A DNA stretch of 8,720 bases from a bacterium (GCA_021817025.1 JAKAWF010000127.1:1-8720); one strand, 5' to 3'. Shown: positions 1 to 6,011, counted from the stretch's first letter. Numbers and translations: made by a program. Notes: generated by a model from the sequence alone, not told the origin.

Positions 1-4
1 GGAT

Positions 5-27
5 AAGTCGCGAAACGCTTGCGACTT
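5..27 (+). repeat. 7-bp inverted repeat upstream of the terminator
   Basis: AAGTCGC at 5-11 pairs perfectly with GCGACTT at 21-27 across a 9-base loop. It lies 14 bases before the terminator hairpin at 42-61, so it could be a second stem near the 3' end of the same transcript. Whether that transcript is the tail of an mRNA or a small RNA cannot be decided, because it begins outside the window. Confidence 0.45.
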
Positions 28-41
28 TCACAAAGCAGACA

Positions 42-67
42 CCCGGAGAGAAATCTCCGGGCGTTTT
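42..67 (+). terminator. Rho-independent terminator
   Basis: CCCGGAGA (42-49) and TCTCCGGG (54-61) form a perfect 8-bp stem closed by a GAAA tetraloop, followed by CGTTTT. This is a textbook intrinsic terminator in the rightward direction. It must end a transcript that starts left of the window. The leftward HEPN operon ends 200 bases away at 272, so this hairpin probably does not belong to it, although the stem could also slow leftward polymerase. Nothing recognisable is coded between 75 and 271. Confidence 0.75.
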
Positions 68-271
68 GCTGTCTTCTGGACTCCTGGCACTACACGCGTT
101 CTAGCAGCGGTAGCGAGCCATCGCCCATGATGTTTTGTTTCGAGGCATCCGACACCGTTTGCCGGAGTTCGCCCGCCGTGACACGACGCGCGCTTGCCCC
201 TTCGGAGGACACCAGTGGCTTCTCAGTCTCTCGGAAGCGCCGTATCCAAAACAAGGGGTCGGCAGCTGCGC

Positions 272-694
272 TCAAGACCGGACAGTCTCCGCAAAATCGA
301 TAAGTAGACTCACGCGACGGAACACCGTCTTCATTCTCACGCCCGAAAGGTAGAGGACACCATACTGAGCTTCGTCTTTCACGGCAAGCAACTCTGCTAG
401 TGCAGTAGCTGCCTTGTGACCACTGGTGCCTCGTACGGTGACTTCTGCTAATAGACCACATGCTTCGCGGTGATCCTGGCCACGGAAAACTCTACCGAGT
501 GCATTGGCGCATGCACTATCGCTTGCCGCAATACCACCCAAGATACACAGTACGGCGCAGGCGCTCTCCACATACGGTTCTTCAACTGACTCTCTTGAGT
601 GGATACTCTTGGCCACCTCCAAGAAGGTCTTCGCCTTTTTGAGCAGCGCCTCGTCTTCACCAGGCCTAGCCAGACGAGTTCTTGGACTAGCCAC
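272..694 (-). CDS. HEPN-like protein, probable toxin of an HEPN/MNT pair
   Basis: A 140-residue, mostly helical protein that directly follows the nucleotidyltransferase gene. I chose the GTG at 694: it overlaps the upstream stop by 8 bases (GTGGCTAG), which suggests translational coupling, and no clear Shine-Dalgarno is seen. An ATG at 784 would give 170 residues but a 98-base overlap. Residues 15-30 form a first amphipathic helix. The block G53-GIAASDSACANALG-R68 followed by RGQDH (71-75) resembles small actinobacterial HEPN-domain proteins. Two candidate RX4-6H motifs are visible, R68-x6-H75 and R88-x4-H93. HEPN partners of MNT proteins are typically RNases held inactive by the nucleotidyltransferase; that role here is inferred from context. 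The C-terminus looks complete. Base composition is lower in GC than the rest of the window, which fits transfer. Family assignment is moderate and toxicity is unproven. Confidence 0.72.
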   Translation of the reverse strand: MASPRTRLARPGEDEALLKKAKTFLEVAKSIHSRESVEEPYVESACAVLCILGGIAASDSACANALGRVFRGQDHREACGLLAEVTVRGTSGHKAATALAELLAVKDEAQYGVLYLSGVRMKTVFRRVSLLIDFAETVRS

Positions 695-1307
695 TGCGAC
701 GGAGTAAGGCGTCTGCGGGAAGCCCAAAGATGGCAAGGCTATCTCGGAGCATGTTCTCGACCAGTTCCGGATGTTGGTGAACAAACTTGGGAACCATGAC
801 TTCCGCGATCTCGACTACATTGGTGGGGTTTCCGCTCCAAGCCAAGCCATGTTGACGCAGGGAAGACATCTGCTTTTGCCACTGCGGGTTATCGACTCGT
901 AATTGACGGTCACGTACGACCAAGACATCGATGTCGCTCGTAGTGTCTCCGTCCCTGCGTGCCATTGAGCCGAACAGGGATACGTGCAGTGGAGCCAGCT
1001 CCCAGTTGCTAACCTCAGCGACAATACGACGGATAAAGCTTCCACGCAGGTCCATGAGTACCTTCACTAGTCCAAAAGCGACGTGCTCTCGGTTCAGGCT
1101 ATAGAGAGCTGCCGTGCCGGAATCTTCACGCGATACCAGGCCATGTAACGTAAGCCGCTCCAGGGCTCGCGATGTGCTACGCTGCGGTCCTTCGGCCAGC
1201 CGAGAGACTTGGCGACCAGAAAGGGGCTTGGTTGTCTTCATGAGGACCCCAAGAATAGCAGCGTCCAGTTCTGAGATCAACACTGTAGCAGGCTGGCGAA
1301 CGTCCAT
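687..1307 (-). CDS. Winged-helix/minimal nucleotidyltransferase (MNT), probable antitoxin and autorepressor
   Basis: 206 residues with two parts. Residues about 10-72 look like a winged helix-turn-helix: SGRQVSRLAEGPQRSTSRALERL (30-52) followed by a GLVSRE-type wing. Residues about 105-150 carry the polymerase-beta-type nucleotidyltransferase signature: G113-S114, A116-R117, then D125-x-D127 before a hydrophobic strand. The E in NVVEI may supply the third acid. The upstream frame stays open to 1868, but that extension is proline-rich and unlike the family. The ATG at 1307 sits six bases after an extended -10 box, so a leaderless mRNA starting at this codon is likely. MNT proteins next to HEPN proteins act as antitoxins, in studied cases by transferring AMP to the toxin. 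The DNA-binding part and the twin palindromes upstream suggest the protein also represses its own operon. The pairing and overlap with the next gene support a two-gene operon. Confidence 0.88.
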   Translation of the reverse strand: MDVRQPATVLISELDAAILGVLMKTTKPLSGRQVSRLAEGPQRSTSRALERLTLHGLVSREDSGTAALYSLNREHVAFGLVKVLMDLRGSFIRRIVAEVSNWELAPLHVSLFGSMARRDGDTTSDIDVLVVRDRQLRVDNPQWQKQMSSLRQHGLAWSGNPTNVVEIAEVMVPKFVHQHPELVENMLRDSLAIFGLPADALLRRSG

Positions 1308-1313
1308 CAACCT

Positions 1314-1322
1314 ACTATAGCA
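1314..1322 (-). promoter_or_regulatory. Extended -10 promoter of the MNT/HEPN operon
   Basis: Read leftward, the sequence is TGC-TATAGT followed by AGGTTG and then the ATG at 1307. TGnTATAGT is a near-consensus extended -10 element. With six bases between it and the ATG, transcription should start at or within a base of the start codon, which predicts a leaderless message. No good -35 hexamer is seen at 16-18 bases; the space is occupied by the palindromes. Confidence 0.68.
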
Positions 1323-1327
1323 GATCA

Positions 1328-1365
1328 TGAGCCAAAGATGGCTCACGCGAGCCAAATATGGCTCA
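1328..1365. promoter_or_regulatory. Twin palindromic operator of the MNT/HEPN operon
   Basis: Two near-identical palindromes lie in tandem. The proximal one is TGAGCCA-AAGA-TGGCTCA (1328-1345, perfect 7-bp arms). The distal one is GAGCCA-AATA-TGGCTC (1349-1364, perfect 6-bp arms). Their centres are 20 bp apart, about two helical turns, so two dimers could bind on the same face. The proximal site begins 6 bp upstream of the extended -10 box and covers the -35 area, where bound repressor would block polymerase. The winged helix of the adjacent MNT protein is the obvious candidate binder; this is inference. Confidence 0.72.
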
Positions 1366-1968
1366 CGGGGGCAACCCCGACGAGGGTCGCAGCATAACAG
1401 CGTCCTTCCCGACGGAGTCGGTAAGCTCTCCTTGGCTCCCGCGTGCGGCTTGCCCTGAATCCACCGATCAGGTGTTGAGAGGGGTGCGCTGGGGGCCGGT
1501 AGCGTCGCTGGCAGGGTGAGGGGTGGTAGCGCTGGCAACCACCGGGTCAAGACTGGGGCGCAGTGGGATGGGCGTACCGGAGTCGCCTCAAACGGGCTGG
1601 GCAGTGGGGTTCTGACCACGCCGAAGCCGGTTGGAGCGCTTTCCGAGGTGTGCTGGAGGCGATCGTCAGGTGGAGACTCGAATCCGGCGGCGGCCGGAGC
1701 GGGTACGCCGCCCAGGGACGGAGATCGGGCAGAGACGCGGCCGGTCGGCAGTGGTGGGAGCTGGCAATTGCTTTGGGAGGACGATGTCCACCCGTGGGTG
1801 TCGGCAAGATCACCAATCAGAGCCCCGAGTCCCAGCTTGACTTCACCGTTCAGGCCACCTGAGATCAAGAAGTGTAAAATCCCGAAAGTGGCGTGTAAAG
1901 ATGCCCTGGTGCCTCGCAGGAATCGCCCACTTCAAGCGCCCTTTGAAAAGTCGTAAACCCCTCGATGG
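1366..1968. other. Gene-poor stretch with no recognised product
   Basis: About 600 bases between the operators and the repeat cluster. Several frames are open on both strands, as expected of GC-rich DNA, but none shows a recognisable domain, a Shine-Dalgarno site or steady GC-rich third positions. The leftward frame continuing from the MNT gene is a proline/serine-rich string that ends nowhere sensible. A rightward frame around 1563-1862 has some tryptophan- and arginine-rich segments that could be a decayed transposase or recombinase tail, but I cannot name it. Best described as non-coding or eroded mobile DNA. Confidence 0.45.
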
Positions 1969-2008
1969 AAAGTGACATAAGCCTGTCACCTTCGGCGGTA
2001 CGCCGAAT

Positions 2009-2079
2009 TGTCAGTAAAGTGCCGCCCAACTGTCAGTAAGATGACGTGCACTTGTCAGTAAAGTGACGCCTTACTGACA
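2009..2079. repeat. 22-bp-periodic TGTCAGTAA array with a terminal inverted copy
   Basis: Three direct copies start at 2009, 2031 and 2053, exactly 22 bp apart: TGTCAGTAAAGTGCCG, TGTCAGTAAGATGACG and TGTCAGTAAAGTGACG. A fourth, inverted copy, TTACTGACA, lies at 2071-2079 and forms a 9-bp-arm dyad with the third. Several related repeats at an end starting TG is what IS21-family elements carry for transposase binding. Iterons of a replication origin have similar spacing. No istA/istB-like or rep gene is present, so this would be a solo end or a relic. The array is certain; the meaning is not. Confidence 0.6.
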
Positions 2080-2106
2080 CCCATGAACTCGAAGAGAGCT
2101 CAGAAA

Positions 2107-2138
2107 GCCCCGTCCACCATTGTGGTGGGCGGGGCCTT
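2107..2138. terminator. Strong 13-bp hairpin, probable terminator
   Basis: GCCCCGTCCACCA (2107-2119) pairs with TGGTGGGCGGGGC (2123-2135) with one G-U wobble, around a TTG loop. The sequence is preceded by GAAA and followed by CCTTCCTC, so only short T stretches follow on either strand. It could end a rightward transcript whose gene is now missing, or stop leftward read-through beyond the phospholipase D gene, which ends at 2363. It sits directly after the repeat array and could mark the edge of the accessory segment. Confidence 0.55.
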
Positions 2139-2362
2139 CCTCGCCAAGCGCGGCGGCGCCGGGCGACGTGGCTCAGCCCGACTTTGACAGCGGTCGGCGG
2201 AAGTGACATAAAGTTCGGCTGGCCGTGTCACCACAGTGAGTTCGGAACTTGTAGGGTCGGTGAGGCCGCAGCGGACCGGGGTTGCCGGGCGGGACGCGCG
2301 GCGGAGACGATATTGGTCTGCTGGCAGCCGCCGCGATTCGACAGTCAGTGGCTCGGTGCCAC

Positions 2363-3973
2363 TCAGAAGCGCCCGCGGAGTCGATCCGGCCGTCGGCGCC
2401 CATCTGGGTCGTAGATTGTGCGATATAGCGGATGAACCCACCACCGTTCATCGCCGGCCACTGGGACGGGTTGGTGTTCCAGGACCCGGCAGCCGGGGTG
2501 TGGCCCCGGTCGGCCGCCCCGGTGCCAGGTTGCCAACCGCGCCGCAGCGTCGCGCCAGAGCGCCAGCGATTCGGTTGGGTCGAGCATGGAACGGTCGTCG
2601 GGAACCCGCCCCAGGTGCTCGGCCCAAAGGGCGAGCCGGAGCGACCGAGCAAGCACGCGAGCGCCGTCGCCGAGGCCCCCCGGGTCTCGCGGCGGCCTGA
2701 GATCAAGCGTTGAGTCGAGCACCGCGCAGGAGAGCTCGGAGTCGTGGGTCCAAGAGCGGAGGTTGAAGTTGTCGGATCCGACCATCGCCCACGTGTCGTC
2801 AATGATGCAGACCTTGGCGTGGATGTAGATCGGCCCGCTCCACTCGTTTTCGATGTCGAAGATGCCGACCCGGTCGCCCCCGGCACGCCGCAGCAGGGCT
2901 GACGCAGTCACCTGCCCGATCCGGTTGGGTGGTCCCGAGAGGACGCCATCGGCGTCGGGATATCGGGGCAGGACGGCGATCAGCCGTAGCTCGGGATGTT
3001 CGCGCAATTGGGTGGCCAGGACCTTCGCCACCTCGGCCGACCACAGGTATTGGTCCTCGATGTAGATGAGCGAGCGGGCGCGCCGGATCGCCTTCACCAG
3101 GGCTCGGGCCACACTCCGTTCGCCGCCCCGAGCGAAGGGGTAGGGCCGCGGGCGCTGCGGATAGGTGCGCAACACCTGCACGTGGTGGGCTCCGACCGCT
3201 GGCGGCACAGTGATCGGGCCGCCGAATGGCGTCGGTCGCCTCGGCTCGCCGGAAAGATGCGAGAGGAGAGCCCGCCAGGGGTTGCGGTCATCGAGCGGAG
3301 CCGGGTCTTCCCACCGCTCCCGAAAACAGAGCTCCAGTTGAGCGACCGCGGGCCCCTGGATCTCCAACTGGATGTCGTGCCAAGGAGGGTGGGGACCGTA
3401 CCGGCGGTCCATCGGCTGCGCCTGGGAGTCGCCGCGGTGATGGCTGTCATCCCGGCGGCCATGGCAGAGGTCGATGCCGCCCACGAAGGCAACGTCGTGG
3501 CGAGCAGGGCGGGAGCGATGGACTATCAGCAACTTCTGGTGGTGCGAACCGAAGGGCAGCACCCGCTGATCCAGCAGGACCTCCCCGCCGTGGCGATTGA
3601 TGGCCGCCTCCAAGCGGCGGTTCGACCCCTCGCTGAACGAGAACATCTCGGGGTGAGAACGCCAGATCAGGCCTCGGACGTCCACCCCCCTCTGGGCTGA
3701 GGAGGCCAGGAGGTCTCCGACGGTCGGCCCTCCGGCTCGCAGCAGTTCGTCACGGTCGCCCCGCCAATCGGCGAAGTGGACGGAGTCGCCCGCTGCCAGG
3801 ACCGACAGCTCGTCCACCAGTCTCTGGTAGTAGGTGGCGCCGTGGATAAGCGGCCTCACGTGGTTGCCCTGGGTCCAGGCGGTCCCCGGGACTGCCAGGT
3901 CGTCGAGATGGGTGTCCGGATTCCCTCGCTCGGAAGGGCCGAGAAACCAAGCCGAGATCTCCGACCCGCTCAT
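2363..3973 (-). CDS. Phospholipase D superfamily protein
   Basis: 536 residues with two phospholipase D-type motifs, which in this family form one active site for phosphodiester hydrolysis or phosphatidyl transfer. The first is H145-Q-K147 followed by FVGGIDLCHGRRDD (163-176); its usual Asp position, residue 152, is His. The second is complete: H385-A-K387-x4-D392, followed by GSDNFNLRSW (399-408). Between them lies PPWHDIQLEIQGPAV (196-210), and IYIEDQYLW (303-311) is the usual strand before the second half. I see no signal peptide or transmembrane segment, so it is probably cytosolic or peripheral. The ATG at 3973 is chosen because WFLGPSERGNP (9-19) matches the usual N-terminus of this group; AGGAG is present upstream but only two bases away. 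The length and the PLYRTIYDPDG end (515-525) look complete. Substrate unknown; no neighbour suggests a pathway. Confidence 0.9.
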   Translation of the reverse strand: MSGSEISAWFLGPSERGNPDTHLDDLAVPGTAWTQGNHVRPLIHGATYYQRLVDELSVLAAGDSVHFADWRGDRDELLRAGGPTVGDLLASSAQRGVDVRGLIWRSHPEMFSFSEGSNRRLEAAINRHGGEVLLDQRVLPFGSHHQKLLIVHRSRPARHDVAFVGGIDLCHGRRDDSHHRGDSQAQPMDRRYGPHPPWHDIQLEIQGPAVAQLELCFRERWEDPAPLDDRNPWRALLSHLSGEPRRPTPFGGPITVPPAVGAHHVQVLRTYPQRPRPYPFARGGERSVARALVKAIRRARSLIYIEDQYLWSAEVAKVLATQLREHPELRLIAVLPRYPDADGVLSGPPNRIGQVTASALLRRAGGDRVGIFDIENEWSGPIYIHAKVCIIDDTWAMVGSDNFNLRSWTHDSELSCAVLDSTLDLRPPRDPGGLGDGARVLARSLRLALWAEHLGRVPDDRSMLDPTESLALWRDAAARLATWHRGGRPGPHPGCRVLEHQPVPVAGDERWWVHPLYRTIYDPDGRRRPDRLRGRF

Positions 3974-4209
3974 CGCTCCTGCGCTCGCCCCGGTGGAACT
4001 GGTCCAGGCGCACAGTCGACGACCCGGTATCGGATCCCCTTCACTGCGCCCATGCTACCCCGCCGCCGGGGCGACCCCGCGCTCACGGTTCCGTGCCCAG
4101 ACGGGAATGCGCCCGCTCCCCCCAGTCGGCTGGTGGGCAGCGACCGGTTCTGACCCAAGCACCCGCGCCGGGCCCCAACCGTCGGACTCCCGGGCCCAGG
4201 CGGTTTTCG

Positions 4210-4560
4210 TCAGGCCTGCTCGTCCGACCGGAAAATGAGGGAGTAGCCCAGGCGCGGACGATTGACCAGATCGCACGGCACCTCGAGTTCTGCCAGCACC
4301 TTCCGCACCCTGAGCCCGTAATTGCGGACTTCCTCGTGACTCAGCCCTGAGTCATCCCGGGCCCGCCCCGTGATCCGGTCCGCCGTGAAGAAGCGATCCG
4401 GGTGGTCGAGGAGAAACCCGAGTAGTTGGAACTCGCGGTTGATGAGAGTCAGCTCTCGCCCCCGGTGATGGACCAGTCGGGTCTCCGGATCCAACCACAG
4501 ACGGTGGAGTTGCCACAATCGCCGGTACCACCGGTCGAGTCGGACATAGTACCCCCGCAT
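4210..4560 (-). CDS. OmpR/PhoB-type winged-helix DNA-binding protein without receiver domain
   Basis: 116 residues from the ATG at 4560. Residues 22-110 match a transcriptional-regulator C-terminal winged helix: LWLDPETRLVHHRGRELTLI (21-40), the NREFQLLGFLLDHPDRFF core (41-58), a recognition helix around EEVRNYGLRVRKVLAEL (76-92) and a wing CDLVNRPRLGYSLIF (96-110). It should bind DNA, but there is no phosphoacceptor domain, so it is not a classical response regulator. GAGG lies five bases before this ATG. However, the same frame is protein-like upstream of it and is broken by TAG at 4680-4678 (see the next entry), so this ORF may be the surviving 3' part of a longer gene. It is divergent from the amidase gene; control of that gene is possible but not shown. 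Confidence 0.75.
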   Translation of the reverse strand: MRGYYVRLDRWYRRLWQLHRLWLDPETRLVHHRGRELTLINREFQLLGFLLDHPDRFFTADRITGRARDDSGLSHEEVRNYGLRVRKVLAELEVPCDLVNRPRLGYSLIFRSDEQA

Positions 4561-4761
4561 CTGGACCTCGATGATCGTGAGCTCCTCCGAGGCGGCCTGC
4601 CGGGCAACCGGCGCCAGCTTGAGCAGGTCGCGCCTGACCCGCTCCAGGAGACCCCGCTTGAAGTGGATCAGGTCGGCCTAGATGCTGATCCAGTGCCCAG
4701 GGCTCCGGGCCTTGCCAGCGAGTCGACCGTTGCGCACCGCCTCGGGCATCTCATCGCCCAT
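4561..4761 (-). pseudogene. 5' part of the winged-helix regulator, interrupted by an in-frame TAG
   Basis: Reading leftward from an ATG at 4761, in the frame of the winged-helix gene, gives 27 residues with RNGRLAGKARSPGHWISI, then TAG (4680-4678), then ADLIHFKRGLLERVRRDLLK and on into the gene without another stop. GRL-G-K...W-I...ADL-FK is the pattern of the second half of an excisionase/MerR-like (HTH_17) fold, with the stop inside it where most members have a Ser or Leu. Codons on both sides are GC-rich in the third position. One base change could make the stop, so a recent nonsense mutation, a sequencing error or read-through are all possible. The first helix of the fold is not seen upstream of 4761, so the original start is unclear. 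Confidence 0.5.
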
Positions 4762-4805
4762 CGCGTCGGCTGACCTGTTGGGCCCTCCCGTCGAGGACTG
4801 GGACC

Positions 4806-4834
4806 TTGGCGGAAGTACGGCCAGCGTCTATACT
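4806..4834 (+). promoter_or_regulatory. Promoter of the amidase-like gene
   Basis: TTGGCG (4806-4811), 17 bases, then TATACT (4829-4834): a good -35/-10 pair at ideal spacing. The ATG at 4847 is 12 bases after the -10 box, so the leader would be only about five or six bases and cannot hold a normal Shine-Dalgarno. On the other strand TATAGA (4832-4827) overlaps the same -10 and might serve the divergent regulator, though without a matching -35. Confidence 0.6.
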
Positions 4835-4846
4835 CACCCCAGCGCC

Positions 4847-6010
4847 ATGCGCCACGGGCCAATTCATCTTCTCCACATTGTCGCCCTGGCCCTCGGGATC
4901 GGCTTTTTCGCCGTTCTCGTTCCCGGGACGGTACTTGCGGCCTCGCACGCCCAGACCAGCCCGGCCCCGCTGAGTGCTCCCAAGCCGTATGTGGTTGCCA
5001 TTGACCCTGGCCACGGCGGCTATGACCCCGGCGCGATCTCTCCCTACAACGGCCTGGAAGAGAAGAACGTGACCCTCAGCGTGGCCCTCGACCTGCGGCA
5101 ACTGCTGGAGGCGGATGGGGTCAAAGTGGTCATGAGCCGGACCCAGGACGTCTTCGTCAGCATTCCTCAGGCCGAGGCGGTGGCGGACAGCAACCACGCC
5201 AATGTCTTCGTCAGCCTGTGGGTCAATGACTGGACTACAGCCTCGCTGGAGGGCGTGACCGTTTTCACCCCACACAACTTCGACGTGCCGTTTGCCAACG
5301 CCATCGACGCGGGCCTGGGCCGCTCCATCGCTCCCTACGGAATGGGCAACCGAGGCGTCCAACCGCTGCCCCAGCTGTGGGTGCATGCGCCGATGCCAAC
5401 GGTCACCATCGAGTCTGGTTTCATGAGCAACAAGCTGGACTCGACGTTGCTCGCAGAGCCGGCGTTCCGACAGGCGCTCGCACAGGGGATCAGCAACGGG
5501 ATCCTGGCCTTCGCACCTCAGATCACCAGGATCCGGGCCCAGGAGCTGGCCTATCAGGCAGCCCAGGCAAGAGCCCGGAGCGCGCGCCGACTGGCTGCCA
5601 TCCAGGGCAAGGAACGCGCCGGAGTACTGGAGTGGGCGGTGGTGGCGCTGGTCATCGCAGGGCTGCTCTTCCTGGCCGTTTACGAGGACACCTTAGGGCG
5701 CGGGCTACGCTGGAGCTTCGCCCGGGTCAGGGCCCGGGCCCCAGTCCTGCTCAAGCGAGGAGGCCTGGGGTTCCTGCGCTTCCTCACCCCGTCTCCGCGG
5801 CAGCCGCGAGCTGGGCGTCCCCGCCCCTCCACGCGGCCCACCCGCCCGCCCGGGCGAGCGCCCAGAACGTCGAGCTCGCGCCAGTCTCCCACCTGGCGTC
5901 GACCCGGCGTCGGGACCAGGCCCCAGCGCGTGGCGGAGATGGTGCATCCCGACGAGGGCCACCGGCACCGCCGCAGTCGTGGCTCGGTCTACGACGACCT
6001 CTCTTTGTAG
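4847..6010 (+). CDS. Membrane-anchored N-acetylmuramoyl-L-alanine amidase (Amidase_3) family protein with altered zinc site
   Basis: 387 residues. Residues 8-31 are a hydrophobic signal segment ending VLAASHA, a possible cleavage site. Residues 48-225 form an Amidase_3 domain, a family that cuts the bond between muramic acid and the peptide stem of peptidoglycan using zinc held by His, Glu and His. Visible: DPGHGG with H56, E72 in EEKN, and E189 in IESGFMSN. The second His, normally in an S-I/L-H-x-N motif, is W125 here (FVSLWVND). The codon is TGG, so this is not a single-base slip. Catalysis may therefore be lost or changed and the protein could be a peptidoglycan-binding or regulatory homologue. 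A second hydrophobic segment at about 263-279 follows a basic helix, and the last 100 residues are Arg/Pro/Ser-rich and probably cytosolic. ATG 4847 was chosen because it starts the signal segment just after a good promoter; the frame is open further upstream without coding character. Confidence 0.85.
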   Translation: MRHGPIHLLHIVALALGIGFFAVLVPGTVLAASHAQTSPAPLSAPKPYVVAIDPGHGGYDPGAISPYNGLEEKNVTLSVALDLRQLLEADGVKVVMSRTQDVFVSIPQAEAVADSNHANVFVSLWVNDWTTASLEGVTVFTPHNFDVPFANAIDAGLGRSIAPYGMGNRGVQPLPQLWVHAPMPTVTIESGFMSNKLDSTLLAEPAFRQALAQGISNGILAFAPQITRIRAQELAYQAAQARARSARRLAAIQGKERAGVLEWAVVALVIAGLLFLAVYEDTLGRGLRWSFARVRARAPVLLKRGGLGFLRFLTPSPRQPRAGRPRPSTRPTRPPGRAPRTSSSRQSPTWRRPGVGTRPQRVAEMVHPDEGHRHRRSRGSVYDDLSL

Positions 6011-6011
6011 T

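Larger units (their letters stand above)
1970..2232. repeat. Pair of AAGTGACATAA ... TGTCACC repeats
   Basis: The same 11 bases, AAGTGACATAA, occur at 1970-1980 and 2201-2211, each followed by TGTCACC (1984-1990 and 2226-2232). In the first copy GTGACA (1972-1977) and TGTCAC (1984-1989) form an inverted repeat with a 6-base spacer; in the second the same arms are 17 bases apart. They flank the 22-bp array and share its TGTCA core, so the whole block appears to be built from one motif. Confidence 0.55.

Noticed and set aside
90..461. 123-codon leftward frame overlapping the end of the HEPN-like gene
   Set aside because: It overlaps the HEPN-like gene in another frame for most of its length, has no recognisable domain, and its tail past 272 shows nothing familiar.
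1308..1868. N-terminal extension of the MNT gene to a start at 1868
   Set aside because: The extra 187 residues are proline/serine-rich and unlike the family, they run through the operators and promoter, and ATG 1307 has a well-placed -10 box.
2083..2187. 34-codon rightward frame starting ATGAACTCG after the repeat array
   Set aside because: It contains the strong terminator-like hairpin, has no Shine-Dalgarno, and does not resemble a transposase start.
2347..2363. Small hairpin AGTGGC-TCGGT-GCCACT at the end of the phospholipase D gene
   Set aside because: Only six base pairs, overlaps the stop codon, and has no T-run in the leftward direction, so I do not call it a terminator.
2996..3700. 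234-codon rightward frame antisense to the phospholipase D gene
   Set aside because: A GC-rich shadow frame: the sense strand has both HKD-type motifs and full family length.
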